NCBI GenBank assembly: GCA_031278755.1
Contig: JAITJV010000130.1
Coordinates: 1-8,919 of the forward strand
From: Treponema sp.
Lineage (GTDB): Bacteria > Spirochaetota > Spirochaetia > Treponematales > Breznakiellaceae
Direction: 5' to 3'
DNA length: 8,919 bases
Made by a program: the position numbers and the translations under genes. The notes under the pieces are model-generated. The model was not told the DNA's origin. It did no database searches and saw nothing but the letters and a program-made list of their open reading frames with translations. This document shows, in pieces, positions 1 through 6,669 of this stretch. Position 1 is the first letter of the stretch. Every line of letters begins with the position of its first letter.

Positions 1-994
1 AGCCTATGCAGCGTATCTTCCCCGAGGTAAGGGCGGGCTTGAGCAGGTTGGAAGCGTCAAGCGCGCCGCTTGAAACCGAACCCGCCCCCACGAGGGTGTG
101 AATCTCGTCTATAAAAAGAATAGCCCTTTCTTTTTTAAGAATTTCTTCAACTACCCGCTTGATTCTGTCTTCAAAGTCGCCCCGGTATTTTGTTCCCGCA
201 ACAAGGGCCCCCATATCCAGTGAATAAATCGAAAAATTCCTGAGCGTGGGAGGCACCTTCCCCGCGACAATGCGCTGGGCAAGGCCTTCGGTAATGGCCG
301 TCTTGCCTACGCCCGAATCCCCCACATGAACAGGGTTGTTCTTGAGCCTCCTGCAGAGAACCTGAACGGTTCTTTCCAGTTCCCGCTCCCGCCCTATGAC
401 CGGTTCAAGCTTGTTTTCCCGCGCCAGGGCGGTAAGCTCCGTCGCGTAACGTTCCAGCGCGTTCCGTTTGCCGGTCCGGGTTTTCTGCATCAAATCCGGG
501 TTGTCTTCTTCGGCTTCTTTCCCCTGTCCTTCCGGGAAAACCCCGTTTTTCTGAAAACTGAAGGGCATATCCTGCTCAAAACCGTGGGAAAGGATGTTGA
601 GAAGCTCAAAGCGCTTTATGCCCACCCTGCGGAGATAATAGGCGCAGTAATTGCGTTCTTCGTCAAACAGGGATACAAGTATGTCCGCCACATCCAGTTT
701 TTCTTTCTGGGAAGACTGGCTCTGAAAAACCGCCCGTTCTATGACGCTCTGAAAGCCCACCGTCTGGGTAGGTTCGGAATTACTGATGACGGGGATTTTC
801 TGTTCAAAATAATTTTCCATCCCGTGCTTAAGCTGATCCAGGTTCGCCCCGCAGGCGGTAAGAATCCCCTGTACTTCGTCAAACGCAAGGGAAGCGTAAA
901 GGATATGTTCGGGGGTAAGATACTCATGATTGCGTATTTTCGCCTCGTTGTATGCCGCATTTATTATAGCCTGTACATGGCCGGATATCTTCAT
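1..994 (-). CDS. clpA: ATP-dependent Clp protease ATP-binding subunit ClpA (5' part, truncated by window edge)
   Basis: AAA+ unfoldase of the cytoplasmic ClpAP protease: it unfolds substrates with ATP and threads them into ClpP, and takes N-degron substrates from ClpS. The 331 visible residues start [18 protein letters not shown]. Residues 1-140 look like the double Clp-N repeat ([15 protein letters not shown] near 25-38). An acidic/basic linker follows at about 145-180. The first AAA+ module then begins with [14 protein letters not shown]. Walker A is GDSGVGKT (225-232), Walker B is [10 protein letters not shown] (291-300, D296/E297), and the pore-loop region [17 protein letters not shown] precedes Walker B. 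The second AAA+ module, with the ClpP-binding loop, lies outside the window. The ATG at 994-992 is preceded by AGGGGG about 8 bases upstream. It lies 97 bp downstream of clpS on the same strand. The N-domain layout and the clpS neighbour favour ClpA over ClpB or ClpC. Confidence 0.95.
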   Translation of the reverse strand, partial: MKISGHVQAIINAAYNEAKIRNHEYLTPEHILYASLAFDEVQGILTACGANLDQLKHGMENYFEQKIPVISNSEPTQTVGFQSVIERAVFQSQSSQKEKLDVADILVSLFDEERNYCAYYLRRVGIKRFELLNILSHGFEQDMPFSFQKNGVFPEGQGKEAEEDNPDLMQKTRTGKRNALERYATELTALARENKLEPVIGRERELERTVQVLCRRLKNNPVHVGDSGVGKTAITEGLAQRIVAGKVPPTLRNFSIYSLDMGALVAGTKYRGDFEDRIKRVVEEILKKERAILFIDEIHTLVGAGSVSSGALDASNLLKPALTSGKIRCIG

Positions 995-1031
995 GGTTTC
1001 TGCCCCCTGTTACCCCCGGAACTTCTGAAAA

Positions 1032-1058
1032 TCTGGAAACCCGGCCGGGGTTTCCAGA
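1032..1058 (-). terminator. Perfect 11-bp hairpin in the clpS-clpA gap (terminator or attenuator candidate)
   Basis: 1032-1042 (tctggaaaccc) is the exact reverse complement of 1048-1058, with a 5-base loop. Read on the minus strand, the hairpin is followed by TTTTCAG, a short T run. It sits after clpS and about 38 bases before the clpA start. It could end clpS transcripts, act as a partial attenuator for clpA, or stabilise an mRNA end. The T tract is weak for a strong intrinsic terminator. Confidence 0.5.
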
Positions 1059-1070
1059 GGTCCCTTCTAC

Positions 1071-1099
1071 AGTATACATCAAAAAACGCCCTTATTCCA
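1071..1099 (-). promoter_or_regulatory. Candidate clpA promoter between clpS and clpA
   Basis: On the minus strand a TATACT hexamer (complement of 1071-1076) lies about 15 bases past the clpS stop. Its 17-base spacer leads to TGGAAT, a poor -35 match. Initiation near 1064 would give clpA a roughly 70-base leader that contains the 1032-1058 hairpin. This rests on motif reading only, and the -35 match is weak. Confidence 0.35.
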
Positions 1100-1397
1100 C
1101 TATACATTTGAGGGGAAAGTCGTTCTTTCGGGCCAGCGCATGAACTTCGCCGATCTTCGTTTGGGCTATATCCCAGGGATACATGCCGACCAGCCCCTTG
1201 CCCTTCCGGTGAACATCCAGCATTATGCGGTTGGCTTCGCCGTCGCTCTTGTGAAAGATCGTGACAAGTATTTCGATGACAAATTCCATGGTTGTGTAGT
1301 TGTCATTGAGCAGGACGACCCGGAAATCTTCCGGTTCTTTAAGTTTTCCCCTGTTTTTTTCGGCTACTTTGGCGCCGGTTCCCCCGTGAACAGCCAT
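1092..1397 (-). CDS. clpS: ATP-dependent Clp protease adaptor protein ClpS
   Basis: Cytoplasmic adaptor that binds proteins with destabilising N-terminal residues and hands them to ClpA for degradation by ClpP. At 101 residues it is of normal length. A flexible, charged N-terminal tail (1-20) precedes the ClpS core. The signature FRVVLLNDNYTTMEFV (25-40) contains the gatekeeper Met (M37), and H63 in the MLDVHRKGKG segment matches the conserved pocket histidine. The second acidic residue of the usual NDD motif is Asn here (N33). It lies directly upstream of clpA on the same strand, as expected for the adaptor/unfoldase pair. The ATG at 1397 has no Shine-Dalgarno sequence (the preceding bases on the coding strand are TTCTCCC), which agrees with a leaderless transcript. 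The fold assignment is secure; the effect of N33 is inference. Confidence 0.96.
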   Translation of the reverse strand: MAVHGGTGAKVAEKNRGKLKEPEDFRVVLLNDNYTTMEFVIEILVTIFHKSDGEANRIMLDVHRKGKGLVGMYPWDIAQTKIGEVHALARKNDFPLKCIVE

Positions 1398-1432
1398 GGG
1401 AGAAGGATACCAGAAAAAAGCAGCTTATACAA
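1397..1432 (-). promoter_or_regulatory. Candidate clpS promoter, leaderless geometry
   Basis: On the minus strand TTGTAT (complement of 1427-1432), a 17-base spacer and TATCCT (complement of 1404-1409) form a plausible sigma70-type promoter. The last -10 base is exactly 7 bases before the A of the clpS ATG at 1397, so the predicted start point is the start codon itself. No ribosome-binding site lies between. Confidence 0.55.
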
Positions 1433-1445
1433 TGCGCCGTTCGCG

Positions 1446-1469
1446 GCCCGCGCCGCTTCGCGGGCTTTT
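1446..1469 (+). terminator. Terminator-like GC hairpin with T run in the clpS/xth divergent region
   Basis: GCCCGCG (1446-1452) pairs with CGCGGGC (1459-1465) around a 6-base loop and is followed by TTTT (1466-1469) on the plus strand. No plus-strand gene ends here, so its role is unclear. It may stop antisense transcription across clpS from entering xth, or simply be a GC-rich fold between two promoters. Confidence 0.4.
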
Positions 1470-1476
1470 GCGGGTC

Positions 1477-1512
1477 TTTTCCAGAATTCCTCCCTCCGGT
1501 ATACTGGGCCGA
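1477..1512 (+). promoter_or_regulatory. Candidate xth promoter, leaderless geometry
   Basis: A perfect-looking -10, TATACT (1500-1505), ends 7 bases before the A of the ATG at 1512. The -35 region at 17-base spacing is TTTTCC (1477-1482), a poor match. The bases before the ATG (GGGCCG) do not form a usual Shine-Dalgarno site, so a leaderless message is the simplest reading. Confidence 0.5.
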
Positions 1513-2300
1513 TGACTATTTTGTCCTGGAATGTAAACGGCATACGGGCTGTGGAAAAGAAGGGTTTTGTCAAATGGATTTCGGAAGAAGGAGCGGATAT
1601 GATCTGCCTCCAGGAGACCAAGGCCCGGCCGGGACAGTTGTCCGGGGAGCTGCTTCATCCGCCCTGTAAAAAGGGAAAAAAACCTTACCTGAGTTTTTGG
1701 GCGAGCGCGAAAAAGCCCGGTTATTCGGGAACCGCCATTTACAGCAGGGTACAGCCCCTTGATGTAAAAGTGCTGGGGATCGGTGAATTTGACGATGAAG
1801 GAAGGGTCCTCCAGGCCGAATTTGCCGGTTTTACCCTTATTTCGGCTTATTTTCCCAATTCCCGGGACGCGGGCGCCAGGCTGGGTTACAAGCTGGATTT
1901 CTGTGCGGCCATGCTGGATCTGTGCAACGGATACGCCGCCAAAGGCCGCCACTTTGTGCTTTCAGGCGATTATAATATCGCCCATACGGCGATAGATCTT
2001 GCCCGGCCCCGTGAAAACGAGGAAAACGCCGGCTACCTGCCCGAAGAAAGGGCCTGGATGGACGCGTTCACCGCCGCGGGCCATGTGGATACGTTCCGCC
2101 ATTTTCACCCGGGCGAAAAGGGCCATTACAGCTGGTGGTCTTACCGGGGCGGGGCGCGCGGCCGTAATATCGGATGGCGGCTTGATTACCACTGCGTAGA
2201 CAGGGGGTTCCTTCCCCGGGTGCTTTCCTCCGTTATACGGAACGAGGTGGAAGGTTCGGATCACTGCCCGGTGGAGCTGCGCATTAAATCCGGGGCGTGA
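1512..2300 (+). CDS. xth: Exodeoxyribonuclease III / AP endonuclease (ExoA/Xth family)
   Basis: Mg-dependent endonuclease/exonuclease/phosphatase-fold enzyme of base excision repair. It cuts DNA 5' to abasic sites and trims 3' ends. The 262 residues match the usual length. Family catalytic residues can be read in order: N7 (SWNVNG), E35 (CLQETK), Y113 (SAYFPN), D153 and N155 (SGDYNIAH), D225 (WRLDYH), and D250/H251 (GSDHCPVEL). RPRENEENAGYLPEER (165-180) is also typical. The frame is open upstream to 1140, but that stretch overlaps clpS antisense and has no family homology, while MTILSWNVNGIRA is the classical N-terminus, so I place the start at 1512. It is divergent from clpS. The rhomboid gene follows 7 bp after the stop and is probably co-transcribed. 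xth versus exoA naming is a matter of convention. Confidence 0.95.
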   Translation: MTILSWNVNGIRAVEKKGFVKWISEEGADMICLQETKARPGQLSGELLHPPCKKGKKPYLSFWASAKKPGYSGTAIYSRVQPLDVKVLGIGEFDDEGRVLQAEFAGFTLISAYFPNSRDAGARLGYKLDFCAAMLDLCNGYAAKGRHFVLSGDYNIAHTAIDLARPRENEENAGYLPEERAWMDAFTAAGHVDTFRHFHPGEKGHYSWWSYRGGARGRNIGWRLDYHCVDRGFLPRVLSSVIRNEVEGSDHCPVELRIKSGA

Positions 2301-2307
2301 GGGGAAT

Positions 2308-2892
2308 ATGCGCATCAAATACAATTCCCCCGTGGTGCTGACGTTTACGTTTATCTGCGCCGCCGTGCTGATACTTTCCCAGACGGTGTTCCGGGGCCTT
2401 AACAGAACCTGGTTTATGGTTCCCGGAAGGGGCGGCTTCTATGCGGGAAACGCGCGCTGCTGGGTTACCCTCCTTACCCATGTGATGGGCCATGCAAACT
2501 GGACGCACCTTCTCGCCAACTTTTCCTTTATCCTCCTTATCGGCCCCATTCTGGAAGAATACTACGGTTCCCTCAGGCTGCTTTTTATGATGATTGTTAC
2601 CGCCCTCGCGACCGGGATTCTCAACGCCCTTCTTTTTTCAGGCAGTCTTATGGGGGCTTCCGGGGTGGCCTTTATGATGATCCTCCTCATATCCTTCACC
2701 AATTTTTCCGGGAAAGAAATTCCCCTTACGTTTATACTGGTGCTGGTCCTCTATCTGGGAAGGGAGCTTATCCATTCCTTCAGTTCCAATACTGTTTCCG
2801 AATTCGCCCACATAGTGGGGGGCTTCTGCGGATGCCTTTTCGGGTTTTTCCGGACGCCGCCCGGCAAACCGCGCGCGAAGCGCGTTGACTAG
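2308..2892 (+). CDS. Rhomboid family intramembrane serine protease
   Basis: Multi-pass inner-membrane protease that cleaves transmembrane segments of other membrane proteins; its substrate here is unknown. The 194 residues contain about six hydrophobic segments. The first is at 8-27, and the rest cover 68-180. The L-loop/TM2 region has H62 and the H67-x3-N71 pattern (GHANWTHLLANF). The catalytic serine is S118 in GASG (116-119), and the catalytic histidine is H168 in EFAHIVGGFCG. These match the Ser-His dyad and oxyanion residues of the family. The ATG at 2308 has a purine-rich GAGGGG just upstream. The gene starts 7 bp after xth, so it is probably translated from the same mRNA, although no functional link is obvious. 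The basic tail PPGKPRAKR suggests a cytoplasmic C-terminus. Confidence 0.92.
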   Translation: MRIKYNSPVVLTFTFICAAVLILSQTVFRGLNRTWFMVPGRGGFYAGNARCWVTLLTHVMGHANWTHLLANFSFILLIGPILEEYYGSLRLLFMMIVTALATGILNALLFSGSLMGASGVAFMMILLISFTNFSGKEIPLTFILVLVLYLGRELIHSFSSNTVSEFAHIVGGFCGCLFGFFRTPPGKPRAKRVD

Positions 2893-2897
2893 AGTTG

Positions 2898-2976
2898 TTC
2901 AGAAGCCCGGCTTCTGAATAAATTTCGCTAAAAAATGGTGAAAAACGCGGATTTTTCAACGAAATTCGCGTTTTTT
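2898..2976. repeat. Cluster of nested and competing inverted repeats after the rhomboid gene
   Basis: The stretch has four perfect inverted repeats. TTCAGAAGCC (2898-2907) pairs with 2909-2918. AATTTCG (2921-2927) pairs with 2960-2966. TGAAAAA (2939-2945) pairs with 2952-2958. AAAAACGCG (2941-2949) pairs with CGCGTTTTT (2967-2975) and is followed by a further T. The last two overlap, so they cannot form together. The final stem with its T run resembles an intrinsic terminator that could end the xth-rhomboid transcript. The density of symmetry also fits a dispersed palindromic intergenic element. No ORF with a recognisable product lies here. Confidence 0.6.
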
Positions 2977-3032
2977 GGGAAGCCTGTTCAACACCGGACG
3001 CCGCGGGGACGGGCGGTCCGCGGAATACAGCC

Positions 3033-3068
3033 TGTTTTTCCTTCCGTTTTTGTGTTACAGTAAATATA
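3033..3068 (+). promoter_or_regulatory. Candidate promoter of the phosphoribosyltransferase operon, leaderless geometry
   Basis: TACAGT (3056-3061) ends exactly 7 bases before the A of the ATG at 3068. TGTTTT (3033-3038) sits 17 bases upstream in a T-rich tract. Only AAATAT lies between the hexamer and the ATG, so there is no room for a Shine-Dalgarno site. The -35 match is weak. Confidence 0.45.
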
Positions 3069-3673
3069 TGAACAAGGAATTCCTTCCCTATGACGCGGTC
3101 CGTAACAACGCCATTAAGCTGGCGTACCGTATCTGCCATGATAATTTTTTTCCCGATGTAATATATGTGTCGCTCCGGGGCGGCGCCTATCTGGGCAATG
3201 TGATAAGCGAATATTTCAAGGCCGTCAGAAAGGGCGGAAGGCCCGTCTACTACGCGGCGGCGGTCGCCAGGTCCTACATGGGCGTCCGCGAATCCAAAGA
3301 AGAGGTCAAAGTGGAAGGCTGGACCTATGCGCCCGATCATCTGCGTATAGGGGACAAAGTGCTCCTTGTGGATGATATTTTCGATTCGGGCAGGACCATC
3401 AACCATCTTGCGGAGATCATTCTGGAAAAAGGCATACCCCGGCATGATTTAAAAGTGGCCGTCCATGACTACAAATATTTTTATGACAAAAAGGAACAGT
3501 ATCCCGTACAGCCCGATTATTGGTGCCGGAAGCACGAACTTTCGGTCAAGGATGAGGACAGCTGGATACACTATATGAGCCATGAACTGGTCGGATTAAG
3601 CCGCGAAGAGCTTGAAAAATATTACTACGGGCACGATCCGGAACTGCGGGAAGCGTTGGACGGAATCCTTTAG
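3068..3673 (+). CDS. Phosphoribosyltransferase (hypoxanthine/xanthine-type purine salvage family)
   Basis: Type I phosphoribosyltransferase expected to transfer ribose 5-phosphate from PRPP to a purine base in the cytoplasm; the base specificity cannot be read from sequence. The protein has 201 residues. The PRPP-binding signature VLLVDDIFDSGRTI lies at about 98-111 with the DD pair at 102-103. The earlier loop VSLRGGAYLGN (34-44) fits the PPi-binding loop, and the aromatic PDYWCRKHELSV with SWIHYMSHEL near 149-174 resembles the base-pocket hood of COG2236-like enzymes. The ATG at 3068 is chosen because MNKEFLPYDAVRNNAIKLA is a natural N-terminus. The frame extends to 2975 only through the inverted-repeat region. 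It is the first gene of a tight run, with the next gene starting 8 bp after its stop. A role unrelated to purine salvage cannot be excluded. Confidence 0.88.
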   Translation: MNKEFLPYDAVRNNAIKLAYRICHDNFFPDVIYVSLRGGAYLGNVISEYFKAVRKGGRPVYYAAAVARSYMGVRESKEEVKVEGWTYAPDHLRIGDKVLLVDDIFDSGRTINHLAEIILEKGIPRHDLKVAVHDYKYFYDKKEQYPVQPDYWCRKHELSVKDEDSWIHYMSHELVGLSREELEKYYYGHDPELREALDGIL

Positions 3674-3681
3674 GGAACAGT

Positions 3682-6669
3682 ATGGGAAAACGGCGGATAT
3701 TGTTGTGGTTTTTTTTGCTTCCCGTTTTTCTGCGGCTTCCGTTTTTCGCCTTTGCCGAAAGCCGCGGCATCGAGACCAACGCCAGGGAAGGTTTTTTCCC
3801 CCGTAATCAAAAGCTCTGGTTTTCCGTTCCCGCCGGAGACAGGCTCAGGGTGCTTCTTGACGGCGCCGAAACAGATGCGTCCGCATCAATAGATCCGGCC
3901 GCATCAACAGATCCGGCCGCATCCGCTTCTCTTGATCTGAACGCGGCGTACGGGGAAGAACGCAGTTTCCTTGTTACCGCCGAACGGTATTCCCCGCGGC
4001 CGGAGAACAGGCTTCTTGAAACAAGAACTTTCAGCATCACGGTTGACAAAAAACCGCCCGGGGATTTCCGGGAGAACGGCCTGACCATTGCGGCCCTGGC
4101 TGATTTCGGGAATGAGCCTGTTTTCTTCCCCGATATTTCCTCCGCTTTTCTTCCCCCCGTGCCGTTTAACGCGGTGGTGTGGGCGATTGATCCCGCAGGC
4201 AACGCGTCGGCGCCCGTTCCCTTTTCTTTTGATTTTCCCCTCTGCCGTATTGAAAACCCCGTCCCCGGCGTCTGGGCCAACGCCCAGCGGCTTGTCATAT
4301 CGGGCGCCGAGGGCAGAAAAATTTTCTGGACCGACGACGGAACCGATCCCCTCGGTCCCGGCGGAGAGCTTTACCGGGGGCCTGTCCTTATAGACCGTAC
4401 CGGCGAAGTTACCCTCAGGATTGCTTCCCCCGACGGGCTTTCAGACGGGGAGGTGGCGTACCGGGTAGAGCCTGCGGGCGCCGGGGACGGCGAAAGGGAC
4501 AAAATCCTCGCCGCCCTGAGGTCTCTTGAAGAAAAGGAATTCCGTGAAGCCGCGGCCCTTCCCGTTCCGGCCGGTTTCCGCTGGTCCATGGGGGGGACGC
4601 CGGATCAGATCCCCGGTGAAATTTTCCGCCCGGCTTATGCGTCCGCTCCGCAGGCGGCGCGGGGGCCTGTCCTGCGGCCGCTGCAAAAGATACGGAGAAC
4701 CGCCGCCCTGCACCTTGGCGAAAACGGAGGCGCGGGAATATGGCGTTTTGTGTTTACCCTTGACGGAAGCGGGGCTTTCGCCCCGGTACGGCCGCCTTTT
4801 GCGCCGAAAGGAGAGCGCGTTCCCGAATATATCAACAGGGAAGACGGGGATCTGATCCCTTCGGGAGAAGCGGGCGGCCCCCGCCTTGTTTACAACGGGC
4901 GAAGCCGCGTTGTCGTCTGGAAAACGGGCGCCGTGGTCCGCTGCGTCCTGGACGGGCCTGAAAACGGATCGTCCTGGCTGGATGGCGCACGTCCCGTCCC
5001 CGTTTCGGCGGAGGGGGGAAGGCTCAAGTGGATCATTGAAGAAAACGGCGGAATACGCGGGCCTTTTTTCCTGGATATAGAAGCGCTCCCCCGTGTTTCA
5101 TTTCCGTTCTCGGGATCTTACGCCTTCCGCCATCGTTCTTCCCGCAACACCCTTCAGCCTGTTTCCGGCCGCTGGAAAACGGCGTCCCTTCCGTACGATA
5201 CGGAGGCCGGTTTTTCGGAGCTTCCCCTTGACGCTTCCGACGGTGAAGACGTCGAATGGTGTTTTCTTACGGAGAACGGCCCCCGGCAGGTCAGACGCAC
5301 GGACCGCCTCGCCCCGCTTCCGCCCGAACTTTCTGTAACGGGCGAATGGAGAGGGGGTCCCCTGATCGTACAGGGCGGCGTAAAGGATGAAGACCCCTCG
5401 TCCCAGGTCCGTATCACGGCGCGCGTTTTCTATGAGTCGGGGGCGGCGGAAACAAAAACGGGGACCGGTTCCGTTTCCGTCGTATCGAAAAAGGAATACG
5501 CCGAAGCCGCCGTCGAAGCTTTTCTTGAAGACCCCGCGGGAAACCGGAGCCCCCGCTCGGAACTCCGCTTTGTTTTTGACCCCCTTTCCGTGTACCGGTC
5601 GGACGCCGGAACGGGAAAGGAAACAGGCGGCAGGGACGCCCCGTTCCGGTCCCTTGAACGGGCCCTTGAATTCTGCCGGCGCGAAGGCCGGAAGCGCCTG
5701 TTCATGAACGGTTCTTTTCAGCTCGGGGAAAGCGCGGTCATAGCCGGGGATATTGTAATTGACGGTTCCTTTGACGCGGACTGGAACCGCGGCGGATCTT
5801 CTTCTATAACGATGATGAAGGATGTTTCCTTTACGGTAAGGGACGGAAGCCTCGTTCTCCGGGGCCTTGCGCTGGAAAGGCGTGAAGGGGAGACGCCGCT
5901 TTTTACCGCGCGGAACAGCCGCCTTGAAATAGAAAAGTCGGCCGTTATCCATACCGGTCCGCTTGTTGATTCGGCCGGCGGAAGCTGCGTTCTCAATGAA
6001 GTGCGGGCGCGGTCCCTCTTTGCCGGGGAAACCCGGATTTCCGGGATAAGGATAAACGGCGGCGGCCTTGTAATTGCAAAGAGCGTGTTCGGCATGGAAG
6101 GCGTACACAGCCTTTTTCTTGAAATGAAGGAAGGGGATCTCGCCGTCAGGGACAGCGAATTCACCCTTGAAGGCGGACGGACCGGAACGCTTTTCAGCCT
6201 GGAAAAGGTCCGGGGGAATTTGTCGGGGCTTTCAGCCGGTTTACGGGCCGCCGATTACTGCGCCGGCCTTGATCTTGATTCTTCAGCGCTGATCATGGAA
6301 GGGGGGAGCATCTCCGTTTCGGCCCGCGACGCTCTTGCGGTGCTTTCGGATCATTCGGAGTGCTTGTTTCAGAAAACGATCTTTAATATTAACGCCGCTT
6401 TTGTAGCGCGGGCCATGAACATCAGCGGGAATTTTCCCCGGGTCGCCGAATGCGGTTTTGTTTTTTCCGGTTCGGCAAAAAGGGCCGAAGTCTTTCAGGC
6501 GGAAACATACCCGGAAGAAGGAACCATAGCGTCGAACGCCTTTCGATCTTTTACCCACATTCTTGGCGACGCGTATCCTGAAGGAAGCATAGCCGGATTT
6601 AACCGCCGCTTTGCCCCTCCGTCGCGGCCCAACGCCGTTACAGGTCCGTCCCGTGATATGCGGAATTGA
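3682..6669 (+). CDS. Large exported protein with chitobiase-like and beta-helix (DUF1565-like) regions, function unknown
   Basis: A 995-residue protein I cannot name. Residues 1-25 form a signal peptide: basic MGKRR, a hydrophobic core rich in L and F, and a possible signal peptidase I site after AFA. No lipobox cysteine is present. An Ala/Ser/Asp linker with an 18-base tandem repeat lies at about 66-80. Residues about 189-264 resemble a chitobiase/hexosaminidase C-terminal-type repeat (FWTDDGTDP, then LYRGPVLI and TLRIASPDG). DPAGNAS near 172 and DPAGNRS near 617 suggest Ig-like extracellular modules. From about 639, SDAGTGKETGGRDAPFRSLERA opens a right-handed beta-helix-like region with many short hydrophobic strands that runs almost to the C-terminus. 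Catalytic motifs are not evident, so binding or structural roles at the cell envelope are more likely than a defined enzyme. The start has AGGGA upstream, and rnhB overlaps its end. Domain names are inferred from motif patterns. Confidence 0.85.
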   Translation: MGKRRILLWFFLLPVFLRLPFFAFAESRGIETNAREGFFPRNQKLWFSVPAGDRLRVLLDGAETDASASIDPAASTDPAASASLDLNAAYGEERSFLVTAERYSPRPENRLLETRTFSITVDKKPPGDFRENGLTIAALADFGNEPVFFPDISSAFLPPVPFNAVVWAIDPAGNASAPVPFSFDFPLCRIENPVPGVWANAQRLVISGAEGRKIFWTDDGTDPLGPGGELYRGPVLIDRTGEVTLRIASPDGLSDGEVAYRVEPAGAGDGERDKILAALRSLEEKEFREAAALPVPAGFRWSMGGTPDQIPGEIFRPAYASAPQAARGPVLRPLQKIRRTAALHLGENGGAGIWRFVFTLDGSGAFAPVRPPFAPKGERVPEYINREDGDLIPSGEAGGPRLVYNGRSRVVVWKTGAVVRCVLDGPENGSSWLDGARPVPVSAEGGRLKWIIEENGGIRGPFFLDIEALPRVSFPFSGSYAFRHRSSRNTLQPVSGRWKTASLPYDTEAGFSELPLDASDGEDVEWCFLTENGPRQVRRTDRLAPLPPELSVTGEWRGGPLIVQGGVKDEDPSSQVRITARVFYESGAAETKTGTGSVSVVSKKEYAEAAVEAFLEDPAGNRSPRSELRFVFDPLSVYRSDAGTGKETGGRDAPFRSLERALEFCRREGRKRLFMNGSFQLGESAVIAGDIVIDGSFDADWNRGGSSSITMMKDVSFTVRDGSLVLRGLALERREGETPLFTARNSRLEIEKSAVIHTGPLVDSAGGSCVLNEVRARSLFAGETRISGIRINGGGLVIAKSVFGMEGVHSLFLEMKEGDLAVRDSEFTLEGGRTGTLFSLEKVRGNLSGLSAGLRAADYCAGLDLDSSALIMEGGSISVSARDALAVLSDHSECLFQKTIFNINAAFVARAMNISGNFPRVAECGFVFSGSAKRAEVFQAETYPEEGTIASNAFRSFTHILGDAYPEGSIAGFNRRFAPPSRPNAVTGPSRDMRN
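3883..3918 (+). repeat. In-frame 18-bp tandem repeat (two copies) in the exported protein gene
   Basis: gcatcaatagatccggcc (3883-3900) is followed at once by gcatcaacagatccggcc (3901-3918), with one base difference, and then by a partial third copy beginning gcatcc. It encodes ASIDPA then ASTDPA in the Ala/Ser/Asp linker after the signal peptide. A multiple of 3 preserves the frame, so copy number changes would only lengthen the linker. Confidence 0.85.

Noticed and set aside
326..1111. Long plus-strand open frame of 261 codons
   Set aside because: It lies antisense to clpA, whose product has clear Walker motifs and Clp-N repeats; the plus-strand translation shows no family features.
1140..1511. 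N-terminal extension of the exonuclease III frame
   Set aside because: It overlaps clpS antisense and the divergent promoter region. The family N-terminus begins at the ATG at 1512.
1425..1952. Minus-strand open frame of 175 codons across xth
   Set aside because: Antisense to xth, which has all catalytic residues; the translation shows no recognisable motifs.
2975..3067. Upstream extension of the phosphoribosyltransferase frame
   Set aside because: It reads through the inverted-repeat and promoter region and gives residues unlike the family; 3068 is a natural start.
5098..6108. Minus-strand open frame of 336 codons inside the exported-protein gene
   Set aside because: Long antisense frames are common in GC-rich genes. 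The sense protein has a signal peptide, domain patterns and a ribosome-binding site, and the antisense one has none.
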